From contig JAPYXD010000742.1 in NCBI GenBank assembly GCA_030998225.1, positions 1,178,001 to 1,242,000 of the forward strand: a stretch of 64,000 bases of DNA. The letters run 5' to 3'. This stretch comes from Diplolepis rosae. Lineage: Eukaryota > Arthropoda > Insecta > Hymenoptera > Diplolepididae. Position numbers and translations under genes: made by a program. Positions within the stretch are counted from its first letter, which is position 1, and every line of letters begins with the position of its first letter. This document shows, piece after piece, positions 54,728 to 64,000 of this stretch. The notes beneath the pieces are model-generated. The model made no database searches, was not told where the DNA came from, and was given only the letters and a program-made list of their open reading frames with translations.

Positions 54728-54822
54728 AATGTTTTTATAATTAAGAAAAAATTATGAATTTATTAAACTTACAGAATCTATATATTTTTTTTTTTTTTTT
54801 TTTCCTTAATGTTTTTATAATT
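54728..54822. repeat. Inverted duplication and T-run at the LINE insertion point
   Basis: AATGTTTTTATAATT occurs at 54,728-54,742 and again at 54,808-54,822. Between them lie an inverse copy of the 40 bases before 54,728 and a run of about 22 T. It looks like a by-product of target-primed reverse transcription. Confidence 0.7.
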
Positions 54823-54849
54823 CTGGAATCCCAACCCGCCTCGAAAAGG

Positions 54850-55863
54850 ATGGGTATCTTCCGGAGACTGCGCTCTGCGTCTCTGGGAGATACCCCGAAA
54901 AAACCCACGAAGGGGGAGAAGAGGGTTGCTCCTTCTCCTCCCGAAGATCGGATTCCCAAAAAAGGGAAGGGCAGCTCATCGCCCACATACGCTGCGGCCA
55001 CCAGAGACCAGACCCCATAGAAGGATGGGGAATGGCAGCTGCTGAAAAAAAAGAAAAAAAATAAGAAAAAGAAGGAAAACAAGGTTCCTGTGCCCCCTGC
55101 ACAGGAACCTAGAGCCAAGGCAAAGTTGCCGAGGCGCACTCCGACTGCTAGGTCAGGCAACGCTGTCAGGGTATCGGCGAAGGACGGCGAGTCCTACGCT
55201 GAGATCCTGAAAGCCATGAAGGCCAAGGTGAACCCCCAGAATTCGGGAGCGGAGGTCCTCTCCATCCGGAGAACTAGGAGGGAGGAGATTCTTCTGGTCC
55301 TTAGAAAAGGGGGTGACGTCTCGGCCTTCGAAAAGGCGCTCGACCAGGCGGTCGGGGAGAAGGCCGAAGTTAAATCTTTGGTCTCGAAGAGGTCCCTGGA
55401 AGTTAGGGACCTTGACGAGACCGTCACAAGGGAAGAGGTTGTTACCGCGCTATGCATCCCGCTGGGCAAGCCAGACCTCGGGGACCAGTGCAGGCTGTAC
55501 AAGCGCTTCGGTGGTGTGCAGACTGCGGTGGTCCGTTTAACCGAGGCGGACGCCCAGAGCTTGCTCGGGCTCGGTAGGCTAAGGGTGGGGTGGGTGAACT
55601 GCCGCATCCGAGAGCATGTCGAGGTTGCCCGGTGTTTCAGGTGCCAAGGATATGGCCATGTGTCGCGCGGCTGCACGCTTCCAGGCAGGAAGGATGCCTG
55701 CTGGAGGTGTGGGGGCGCGTCGCACGTGGCCAAGGAGTGCAAGGCTCCCCCTTGGTGCCTGACCTGCGCTGACAGGGGTGAAAAAGATGTCGCCCATGCT
55801 TCGGGGAGCGGTTCTTGCCCAATATTTAGGGCAGAGCTCCGGAGGTTGAGAGGAAGAAATTGA
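54850..55863 (+). pseudogene. R1-like ORF1 (Gag-like nucleic-acid-binding protein), one stop
   Basis: From ATG 54,850 (MGIFRRLRS) the frame is open except for TAG at 55,018-55,020, just before a Lys-rich stretch. The C-terminal half has three Cys-rich knuckles: CFRCQGYGHVSRGC, CWRCGGASHVAKEC and CLTC followed by a His/Cys pair. It would bind the element RNA. ORF2 begins at the stop codon (AATTGA). Confidence 0.88.
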
Positions 55864-56294
55864 AGTTCCTGCAGCTCAACCTTGGGAGAGGAAAGGAAGC
55901 CCAGAACCTTCTGATGCAGACTGCCAGGGAGAGGAGGGCCGATGTGTTGCTCATTAGTGAGCAACACAAATGGTCCGAAAACTCTTCTTGGTACCAGGAT
56001 GCATCAAGGAGAGCTGGGATCCTTGTTTGCAGCCCTGATTTGAGCATCGGGGATTTCCTGGAGACCGACGCGGGATTCGTTTGGGTGGAGGTGGCGGGGG
56101 TACGTGTGTACAGCTGCTACTTCTCTCCCAACGATCCCTTCGAGATCTTCGAGACCCAGATCCTCCTCCTTGAGGAAAGCCTCAGAGAGGCTAGTGGGCG
56201 GTCCCTTATCGCGGGTGACTTTAATAGCAAGTCGCCCGAGTGGGGCGAAGCCCGTCTGGACAGAAGGGGGATCTTGGTCGGCGAGAGTCTTTAA
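55860..56294 (+). pseudogene. R1-like ORF2, endonuclease N-terminal part
   Basis: No ATG starts it; the frame opens with TTG overlapping the ORF1 stop, then FLQLNLGRGKEAQNLL and LISEQHKW (N and E of the AP-endonuclease active site) and IAGDFNSKSPEWG. It would nick target DNA. The remaining third of the domain is deleted and the ORF ends at 56,294. Confidence 0.85.
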
Positions 56295-57898
56295 CTCCTG
56301 TCTTCGGGAGGAGAGGTTCTTCGGAGACTGGAAGAAGCAGAGGTTGGTCCTGCTGAGGAAGGGGCAACAAGCCTCCAGGGGATGCCTCATCGTATAGACC
56401 AATATGTCTATTGGATACGATGGGGAAACTTCTGGAGGAAATGATCCTACAAAGACTACAGGGTCATATGGTCCGCGAGAATGGTCTATCGGAAACTGGT
56501 AAGCGTAAGGGATTCTGCGCGTTGATCGGCATTGACATACGCAATGCGTTCAATACCGCGAGATGGAACATCTGCATCGAGGCGATGGTGCGGAAAAAGG
56601 TTCCAGACTACCTGTTGCGAATGATAGATGACTATCTCAGAGACAGGTGGGTGATATATGAGGGCGACAAATGGTCTCTCAAGGAGGAGATGACATGTGG
56701 CGCCCCTCAAGGGTCGCGGGTGGGTCCACTCGTTTGGAACGTCATGTACGACGATTTCCTGCGCATGGACCTGCCTGCTGGAACGAGCATCATTGGTTTC
56801 GCGGATGACGCACTTGTCGTGTGCGCCGCTAACGACGTCAAAATCCTGGAGCTGAGGATCAATGATACTCTGTGGCGGGCAAAGCGTTGGTTGGATAGCA
56901 GATGCCTGAAAATGGCCCCTGAGAAGACCGAGGCTTTGCTGGTCACAGACAGGAGATCCTTCAAATACCCGAGGATCGTTCTCGGGGAACATGAAATCAA
57001 GTGGAAAAAGAGCATTAAGTACCTGAGTGTGCAGTTGTATCGAAGGCTTAGCTTCGGCGAACACCTGGAGATCGCGACTGCCAAAGCCATCCAGTGTGGG
57101 GCCGCCCTAACTCGGCTCATGCCCAACATTGGTGGACCCAGGGAAGCTACGAGAAGGCTGGTGGCGAGCGTGGTAAATTCGAAGCTGCTTTATGCAGCTC
57201 CGATCTGGACAAGTGCCCTTAACAACCATGCTATCCTGAAGAAGCTGTTCTCGGCACAGAGAGGTGTTGTGATGAGAATTGTCTCGGCATACCGAACTGT
57301 GTCGTCGAGTGCTGTGCTGGTCCTGGCCAGCGTCTCGCCAATTGACTTATTGGCGGAGGAAAGGAATGAGACCTTTCAGCTCCGTAAGGAGCTAACCTGC
57401 TTAACAAACCCGCAGGTAATCGCTCGCGCAAAGGAGGCCATCCGCAAGGATGGAAGGCGCAGACTCGTCGAGAAATGGCAGACGAGATGGCATGGTGACC
57501 AATCCGGGAGATGGACACACCGTCTAATCCCGGAGCTCACCACCTGGCTGGATAGAAAGCACGGTCAAGTCGGCTTTTACCTGGCGCAAGCGCTTTCAGG
57601 CCATGGCTGCTTTAATGCGTACCTGAAGCACTTTAAGAAAAGAGACGACGAGTCGTGTTGCTACTGCGGATCCCTTGTGGACAATGCAGAGCACACACTC
57701 TTCTTCTGTGCCAGGTGGGGCGTGGCAAGAGAGGCTGTCGGTCGGGAAGTGGGCGCCCAACTGACACCTGACACGATGGTCTCTCTCATGCTCCAGTCTG
57801 AACAAAAATGGACACTTATCGAGTCATTCGTCACCGTGGTGATGAAGACGAGGGAGCTCGATGGGCGTGTAGAGCGCGGCAGCAACGGGGGCCAGTAG
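56295..57898 (+). pseudogene. R1-like ORF2, reverse transcriptase and C-terminal zinc knuckle
   Basis: RT starts in broken frame (FFGDWKKQRLVLLRKG) and continues from 56,411 in a long open frame: LLEEMILQRL, GIDIRNAFN, GAPQGSRVGPLVWN, FADDALVV, and the C-terminal CCYCGSLVDNAEHTLFFC. About 25 residues normally after ENGLSE are missing. The catalytic Asp pair remains, but the protein lacks its full endonuclease. Confidence 0.88.
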
Positions 57899-58269
57899 AA
57901 ATCGCATCGCGGCCTGCACCCGCGGTCCTGCGTCTTGGACGGACTTGGCCGTCCGCGTCGTCCGGGGGAGGAATTGCTTTATTCCTCCCCTGACTGGCGC
58001 AGCTAGTCAGTCTGCCTAACGGGCGTGCGACCGCGGATGGGAGTCCCGGGCGAATGGATGACGGAAGAGTCGTACGCAACTTTAAGCTGGAACCAACCGC
58101 CCGTGAAGTTTAAAGCCGAAAGGCGGTTCCGCGGGCGGTGTATTGGTTCGAGAGAGGGGGTTTTCTGGTTTTAACAGGTATGCCTAGCCCCGTCCTAGGA
58201 GAGTCCTGTACAACGTCTATAAAAGATTTCGCCATTTTTCCTCCTCACCAAAAAACAAAAAAAAAAAAA

Positions 58270-59312
58270 AATGTTTTTATAATTACTTCTTTCTTTTTCA
58301 CTTAAGTTTTTCAAATTAAATTCATTTCATGAAAATTTAAACAAGTCATCATAAGTGTATTACATAAAATTTGAAAAATCTACACAGGATTTAGATTTCA
58401 CATAAATTTCTTAGGCGCAATAATAATTATGAATTGGCAATTATAAAATCCATATTTTGAAAATAAACAACACAAAAAATAAAAAAACTTTCTTTTTAAA
58501 TGTTTTTACACAAGATGCTTTTTGATAATAATGCAATTTTTTAATGTACATTTCAAACTTTAGTTTCATTAAACTTCATACGTAGTTATAATAAAAATGT
58601 ATACTAAATATTAATTAATAATTATATTATATATATCAACAATCATAATTATAATAATTTATTAATTAATTATATTAATTTTAAAAAATATTTTATGAAT
58701 AATTTATGAAAAAATTTGATTTATTTTTACTTGAGTAAGGCTCAAAAACTTTATTGACGACACTTACTCTCACAAACTCTGAATAACTCTGGCAGTCACT
58801 ATATAAGAAAGTTCCAAGTTTTATGTCTGAGGATTGTAAGCGAGCGTGTGCGTGATTCGACGAAAGCGTATCGTAATATATATAAGTGTAGTTATTAGGT
58901 TTATATATATAGGTTATATGTTTAAGTGTACTTGTGATTTAAAATATGATTGGCTACGACTGAATGGTATGAATGTATTCGTATGTTGTTTATGTATATA
59001 CCGGATGACTATTGGTAGGTTCGAGGTAAGAATTTTTTTTAGTCATGAGAACCATACCATTGCCAGTTGGAATAATACGCCCGATGCTCATTTTACACAA
59101 CTACGGTTTGAAGCACCTCAAGCGTCGATGATATACTTAAACATTTCATGTTAACCCACTGGCCCATCTTGATGCCCTGTCGTCGACAACGTTTTACTCA
59201 ACTCCTTACTATTCCCTATGTAACGCTTATTGTTATTCACTTTGGGTGAATTAGGTATTTATCAAATTCATTTCACCCGACTAGAATTTAATAGATGTTC
59301 AAATGTCCTTAT
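58270..59312 (-). mobile_element. CGGAGAAAAATAG-family copy, second part
   Basis: Continues 54,150-54,727 after the LINE's target duplication; inverse of 44,440-45,560 in the complete copy. It ends at the mariner at about 59,312 (AATGTCCTTAT). Confidence 0.75.
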
Positions 59313-59318
59313 ATTAAT

Positions 59319-60235
59319 TTATTCTTGAATTTCCTTGTTTTCTCCTTCAAAGTAATAACCCTCAGATATAATGCACTTGTGCCAACGTTTTTTCCAATTT
59401 TTAAAGCACTTCTGATATGCACTTTTTGGTATGTCCTTAAGCTCTCTCAGCAATTCGGTATTCATCTCCTCAATCGTGGCAAAACGCCGTCCTTTCATGG
59501 GTCTCTTCAATCTGGGGAACAGGGAAAAGCCACAGCGGGCTAGATTTGGTGAATACGGTGGCTGAAGCATGATTACGGTGTTGCTTTTGGCCCAAAAATC
59601 TCGAACAAGCAATGACGAGTGCACTGAAAAAAAAAATTCGACGATAAAAAGCATAATTGAGGTTCCTTGACCTATATTATATTGGAGATTTACCGAAAAC
59701 CAAGGTTTGCTTGTATTAGTTCAGCCTGTATGTGTATTCCAATAATATGAATTACTATTGCAGCAATATTTTTGATTGACTGTCAAATATTTTTTGTTGA
59801 ATTACTTAAAAGCATTCAGCTATATTCATATGGCTGATAAATCCCAAGCATTTCTTTCAGTGTGAGCAGGTCAAAATTCAGCAATTTTGGAACGAACTTC
59901 GCTGCCACACGCTTCAGAACCAAAATATCCGAAAAATTGCATGGCATGAGCCAACCGATATGCCGACATCCTCAGCAACTTCTCTAATAGTGATTCGATG
60001 ATTCTCCATAACAATTTTCTTCACTGCTTCAGTGTTTTCATTAGTTGATGACGTGCTGGGCCGTCGAGGGCGAGCGTTGTCATTCACCTCTTCTCGACCT
60101 TCTGTGAAAAGCTAGTACCACTTGTAAAGACTTTTTTGACTTACAGTACACTCACCGTATGCCACTTTCAATATTTCGAGTGTTCTTGAGTACTTAACTC
60201 TATTTCTTACACAAAATTTGTTGCATGTTCATTGA
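59319..60235 (-). pseudogene. mariner transposase, fragments
   Basis: The C-terminal fragment (59,654 to 59,319) has SPNLARCGFSLFPRLKRPMK, where the third Asp is replaced by Gly (ARCGF for APCDF). The N-terminal fragment (60,235-59,863) reads VKKIVMENHRITIREVAEDV and VGSCHAIF with stops. The part holding the first two catalytic residues is gone. Confidence 0.82.
59622..59862 (+). mobile_element. 241-bp CACTG MITE, uninterrupted copy
   Basis: Ends CACTGAAAAAAAAAA and ATTTCTTTCAGTG-type; TG lies outside both ends. It is the empty-site relative of the split MITE around the giant transposon, and its right end is shared with the element at 24,376-25,668. Confidence 0.88.
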
Positions 60236-60448
60236 TCAATTTTCTTCGACAGCAGAAAATCGCCAACACACGCAAAACACTTCTAACTTTTATGCCTCTC
60301 ATAAACAAACGAAAAATGCTATATTGATGAAACTGTGAACATACATTCGGGACAAGTGTGCCAATATAGGAGAAAAAATCGAAAATCGAATGTACATAGC
60401 CCGCGAAATTTTAAAATTCACCTTATTTTTTGAACAGACCTCGTATAC

Positions 60449-60890
60449 GGGGAGAAAAATAGTTTAAGTAACTTTACTCAACTTTCGATCAAAGTTGGGG
60501 CATATGTACAAGTTAGACGTTATTTAGTATCACTGCAATTATTTGTGATGTATTATGTTAAATGTTCAAGAATGAATCAAAGTTGAGTAATATTCAGAAG
60601 TGTAGGGTGAAGTATGAAAGCGTGCAATTAAAGATTTCTGAAAATATATATTATTACTCGTAGAATAATTATAAAAAACTAATATTTAATTTAGTCGCAA
60701 AAATACTAGAGCTTTCCATTTTTTCTACTCTAGGCTTCAATCGAAAGTTGAGTAAACCGTGAGTCGCAAGACTCGTTCCACAAGTTATATCTATTTACGC
60801 AGGAACGAATCAAAATAATCTGCGTCTTGGACACACATACAAAATTGTTAATTTCGAAAATGTGGTTAATTTTCAGCATATTAATGTTCC
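60449..60890 (+). mobile_element. CGGAGAAAAATAG-family fragment
   Basis: Begins GGGGAGAAAAATAGTTTAAG directly after the mariner and is the inverse of the right 410 bases of the complete copy (45,590-46,003). Match ends near 60,890. Confidence 0.75.
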
Positions 60891-61257
60891 AAGTTATTAT
60901 GTTTAATAATCGATACCAGTTATAAAAATACTAAATACAATTGGGGTTTATTTTGGTAGGGAGTTATTAATTTTATTCCAATTCGTCTTGGGCACAGAGA
61001 CAAGTGGCGCCGCCAGGCGTCAAAACGTCGCACTTTCTCCGATCATCGTTTATATTGAGTTAAATGGCAAATTGACGTTTTTTCTTCTTTATTTGTGATT
61101 TCCTCTTTCAAAAAAGGTAGACAGCGTCATCGTTCAGTTAAAGTTCACCTTCTTTTCATTTTAAGCTAGTTCCCATAGTGTGAAGCTAAAATATTTCACG
61201 TTAAGGTCAATATTTCCCATAGTTTAATTCCCAAAAGTCGTTAAATCGAGTTAGTAT
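60891..61257. other. Sequence between repeat fragments
   Basis: No ORF or recognised element. A short GC-richer patch (GCGCCGCCAGGCGTC) lies near 61,010. Confidence 0.45.
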
Positions 61258-61965
61258 GGAAGTCGTTTTGAGTCGGGTAAAATGAATTTGATAAATACCT
61301 AATTCACCCAAAGTGAATAACAATAAGCGTTATATAGGGAATAGTAAGGAGCTGAGTAAAATGTTGTCGACGACAGGGCATCAACATGCGTCAGTGAGTT
61401 AACATGAAATGTTTAAGTATATCATCGACGCTTGAGGTGCTTCAAACCGTAGTTGGGTAAAATGAGCATCGGGAGTATTATTCCAACTGGAAATGGTATG
61501 GTTCTCATGAATAAAAAAAATTCTTACCTCGAGCCTACCAATAGTCATCCGGTACATACATAAACAACATACAAATACATGCATTCGTAGCCAATCATAT
61601 TTTAAATCACAAATACACTTAAACATATAACCTTATATATATAAACCTAATAACTACACTTATATATATATTACGATATATACATGATATATATGATATA
61701 ATTATTAATTAATATTTAGTATACATTTTTATTATAACTATGTTATGTATAAAGTTTAATGAAACTAAAGTTTGAAATGTACATTAAAAAATTGCATTAT
61801 TATCAAAAAGCATCTTGTGTGAAAACATTTAAAAAGAAACTTTTTTTATTTTCAGTGTTGTTTATTTTAAAAATATGGATTTTACAATTCCTAATTCAAA
61901 ATTATTATTGCGCCTAAGAAATTTATGTGAAATCTAAATCCTGTGTAGAAATATTGTCGGCAAAA
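61258..61965 (+). mobile_element. CGGAGAAAAATAG-family fragment, direct orientation
   Basis: Same order and direction as 44,465-45,500 of the complete copy, but without the hAT MITE and with a deletion near 61,680. It ends near CCTGTGTAG. Confidence 0.75.
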
Positions 61966-62374
61966 AACTCGGGTTTAAAGGATGATACGATTTTTGATTA
62001 TTAATGGAATGGGCGACGCAAATACAAGATTATTTTGTAAGTTTCCAAAGGGATCCATCGGAATCCCGAAGTCATCGACTTTTAGATATGATTAGTCAAT
62101 GAGAATTTCGACAAATTTTATAGAAGCTTTCATTGAAAGGTGTGCGAAATTATTGAAATCGACAAAATGGATTTTTTTACAATTTCGGTACCATTCAAAG
62201 ATCAAGAACAAGTGACTACAATAAGAATTTTTATCTCCATTCCATCTGAATCTTTCGTTACTTTTAAGGTATAAAAAATACAGTCAATTTAGTGAAAAAA
62301 AGGATGTTTTCTCATCTAACACTTTTATGACAAATCCTGTTTTAGTCTAACAGTTTATATAATTTATTTAAAAG
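61966..62374. other. Spacer between inverted repeat fragments
   Basis: No recognised feature. Confidence 0.45.
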
Positions 62375-63060
62375 TTTCACATAATCTAATTATATAGATT
62401 CATTGAGCTTAATGATTAATTCAGTTTTAAATTGATTCATAATTTTCTCTTTATTCATTTATAATTACTTCTTTTTTTTCACTTGTTTTTTTAATTAAAT
62501 TGATTTCACGAAAAATTAAACAACAAAAGTCTTGATAAGTGTATTATATAAAATTTGAAAAATCTACACAGGATTTAGATTGCACATAAATTTACTAAGG
62601 ACAATAATAATTTGGAAATCGCAATTGTAAAATCCATATTTTGAAAGCATACAACACCGAAAATAAAAGAAGCTCCTTTTAAATGTTATTACACAAGATA
62701 CTTTTTGATAATAATGCAATTTTTTAATGAACATTTCAAAATTTAGTTTCATTAAACTTCGTACGTACTTATAATAAAAATGTATACGAAATATAATTAA
62801 ATATCATATTTTATGTACCAATAATCATAATTATATTAATTTAAAAAAATATTTTATGAATAATTTATGGAAGAAGTTTATTTATTTCTACTCGAGGGAG
62901 GCTCAAAAACTCTAGTGACGACACTGGTACACAAGCTCTGAATAATTCTTTCAGTCACTATATAAGAAAGTTCCAAATCTTAAGTCTCAGCATTGTAAAC
63001 AAGCGTGTGCGTGATTCGACGAAAACTTATCGTCCTATAAATAAGTGTAGTTATTAGGTT
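62375..63060 (-). mobile_element. CGGAGAAAAATAG-family fragment, inverse orientation
   Basis: Inverse of 61,640-61,950 and similar to 58,285-58,905 in the same orientation. With 61,258-61,965 it makes a large inverted repeat of several hundred bases per arm. Confidence 0.75.
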
Positions 63061-64000
63061 TTAAAGTTAGGGTACTTTTCGAAAAAAAGTAATTTTCCAT
63101 ACTTACAGTTACTAGAGAAGGGTAGTGCAACCATAAAAGTGTTTTACGAATAGGATAAATGATGAAGCAAACTTTGGTATGAAACTGATTGTCGGCGATA
63201 TAATAGACACAGAATTTTCCAATCGAAAGTGTCGAATGAGAAGTTGGTTTTTTAGGCAAAAAAAATAATCAAAATTTCTGTAATAAAGTGTCCAATTAAA
63301 CGCTCAATTTCCCTTAACTGAACGTCATTTCTCATTCGTAATTTAGCACAGATGATAAAGCAAAGTTTCAGCTTCATATCATATCAAAAAATTTCAACTG
63401 GAAATGCATAGAACTTGAGATTTCGGTGTTTTCGCAGTTACATAAATTCGTATAACTTGACATAAATTTAACTTTCTGAGCGTAAGCTATGAGACGAATC
63501 GTCGCACAATTTTTGTTGTCCAGCTCGAAATCCAACCCCGAATCAGGTACTTTATCAATTACTTTCCCAGTATGATGCGTTTTATTCCAATTGAATGGGT
63601 TAGATTACTTTTTTATCATATTGACACTTTACAGACAAGTTTGTGTGTTAGATGTCTCAAACTTCTATATCATAAAGTGAAAGAATTTTTTGTTTTTGAA
63701 ATTTTTCTTATTTTAGATTTCGATATTCCGTGATGTCAGAAAATGTCGCAAAAATATAATTTGATCTTAGAACTTTCGTTCCAATAGTTCAGGAGATATG
63801 TTATAGGGTGTCTTACCCTTTATGTCGAATTCCTAATATTGGATATATGAATTTGGAAAAAGAGAGGTAAAGGTTAAATCTTCGCACTCCCTATAATAAG
63901 GAAGACGCAAAACATTTAGAGCGTTTCAGGGAAGCGTTGAGTTCTTTATTTTCTAGAATTTCAGCCTTGGAGAGGGTGCTGGAAGAGCACTGAAACGTCG
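63061..64000. other. AT-rich sequence without recognised features
   Basis: The last 940 bases hold no ORF with a recognisable domain and no clear repeat. Confidence 0.5.

Larger units (their letters stand above)
54823..58269 (+). mobile_element. R1-like non-LTR retrotransposon, internally deleted, GC-rich
   Basis: Two-ORF layout with overlapping junction, apurinic-type endonuclease, RT with FADD and a C-terminal CCHC, 3' A-rich end, and a 15-bp target duplication AATGTTTTTATAATT (54,808-54,822 and 58,270-58,284). GC content is far above the flanks. Two deletions in ORF2 make it non-autonomous. No similarity to rDNA flanks, so it is not at the R1 site. Confidence 0.9.
59312..60445 (-). mobile_element. 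mariner element, internally deleted and interrupted by a MITE
   Basis: The right end is intact (TACGAGGTCTGTTCAAAAAA on the minus strand) next to TA; the left end is missing after the transposase stop at 59,319. The 241-bp MITE occupies 59,622-59,862, close to the point where the middle of transposase is missing. Confidence 0.82.

Noticed and set aside
55194..55967. 257-codon antisense ORF over the LINE ORF1
   Set aside because: Shadow of a GC-rich coding strand; no domain and no start context.

Overview
This is a mobile-element graveyard from an AT-rich arthropod genome, most likely an insect. I find no ordinary host gene and no ribosomal RNA. The insect call rests on a Ty3/gypsy-type endogenous retrovirus with a chuvirus-like glycoprotein, three mariner copies, a BEL/Pao element, an R1-like LINE and two TTAA-flanked Kolobok-like elements. 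The order or species cannot be read from the window.

1-11,618 (minus strand): one retrovirus-like element that runs off the left edge. From its 5' end it has a 762-bp LTR, a tRNA-Gly primer site, gag, pol (protease, RT, RNase H, an unusually long AT-hook/acidic tether, integrase), a 93-aa CARD-domain ORF, a glycoprotein of the jingchuvirus (chuvirus) type, and, ten bases after env, an ORF that reads as a double-stranded-RNA-binding domain and leaves the window open. A retroelement carrying both a CARD (cell-death signalling fold) and a dsRBD (a fold used by viral RNAi suppressors) around a captured glycoprotein is the most striking thing here. Env and pol are broken by frameshifts and a stop; gag, the CARD ORF and the visible dsRBD ORF are intact.

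11.6-31.6 kb: gene-poor DNA full of foldback and TIR elements: a tRNA-like SINE/foldback composite at 12.1-12.7 kb, a complete but frameshifted mariner at 17.56-18.76 kb, a decayed hAT gene split by a second mariner at 19.9-21.8 kb, a TA-flanked 1.3-kb TIR element with a MULE-type MITE nested inside it, tandem repeats at 26.3 and 27.1 kb, and two adjacent Kolobok-like elements sharing one TTAA.

32.4-48.1 kb: a 15.7-kb element with about 1.86-kb inverted terminal repeats, inserted inside a 241-bp MITE whose uninterrupted copy lies at 59,622-59,862. It carries a decayed minus-strand gene joining a DDE-type transposase to a ubiquitin-specific-protease-like cysteine peptidase; its last exon, supplying the His box, is reached through a GT-AG intron with frame preserved. 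Each arm has its own later insertion (a 1,073-bp hAT with an 8-bp duplication on the left; a three-level nest on the right).

48.2-64.0 kb: hairpin and tRNA-like repeats, a decayed BEL/Pao element (minus strand), a GC-rich, internally deleted R1-like LINE, a third mariner split by the 241-bp MITE, and rearranged copies of a family with CGGAGAAAAATAG ends. The region reads as successive waves of insertion; nesting order gives their relative ages.
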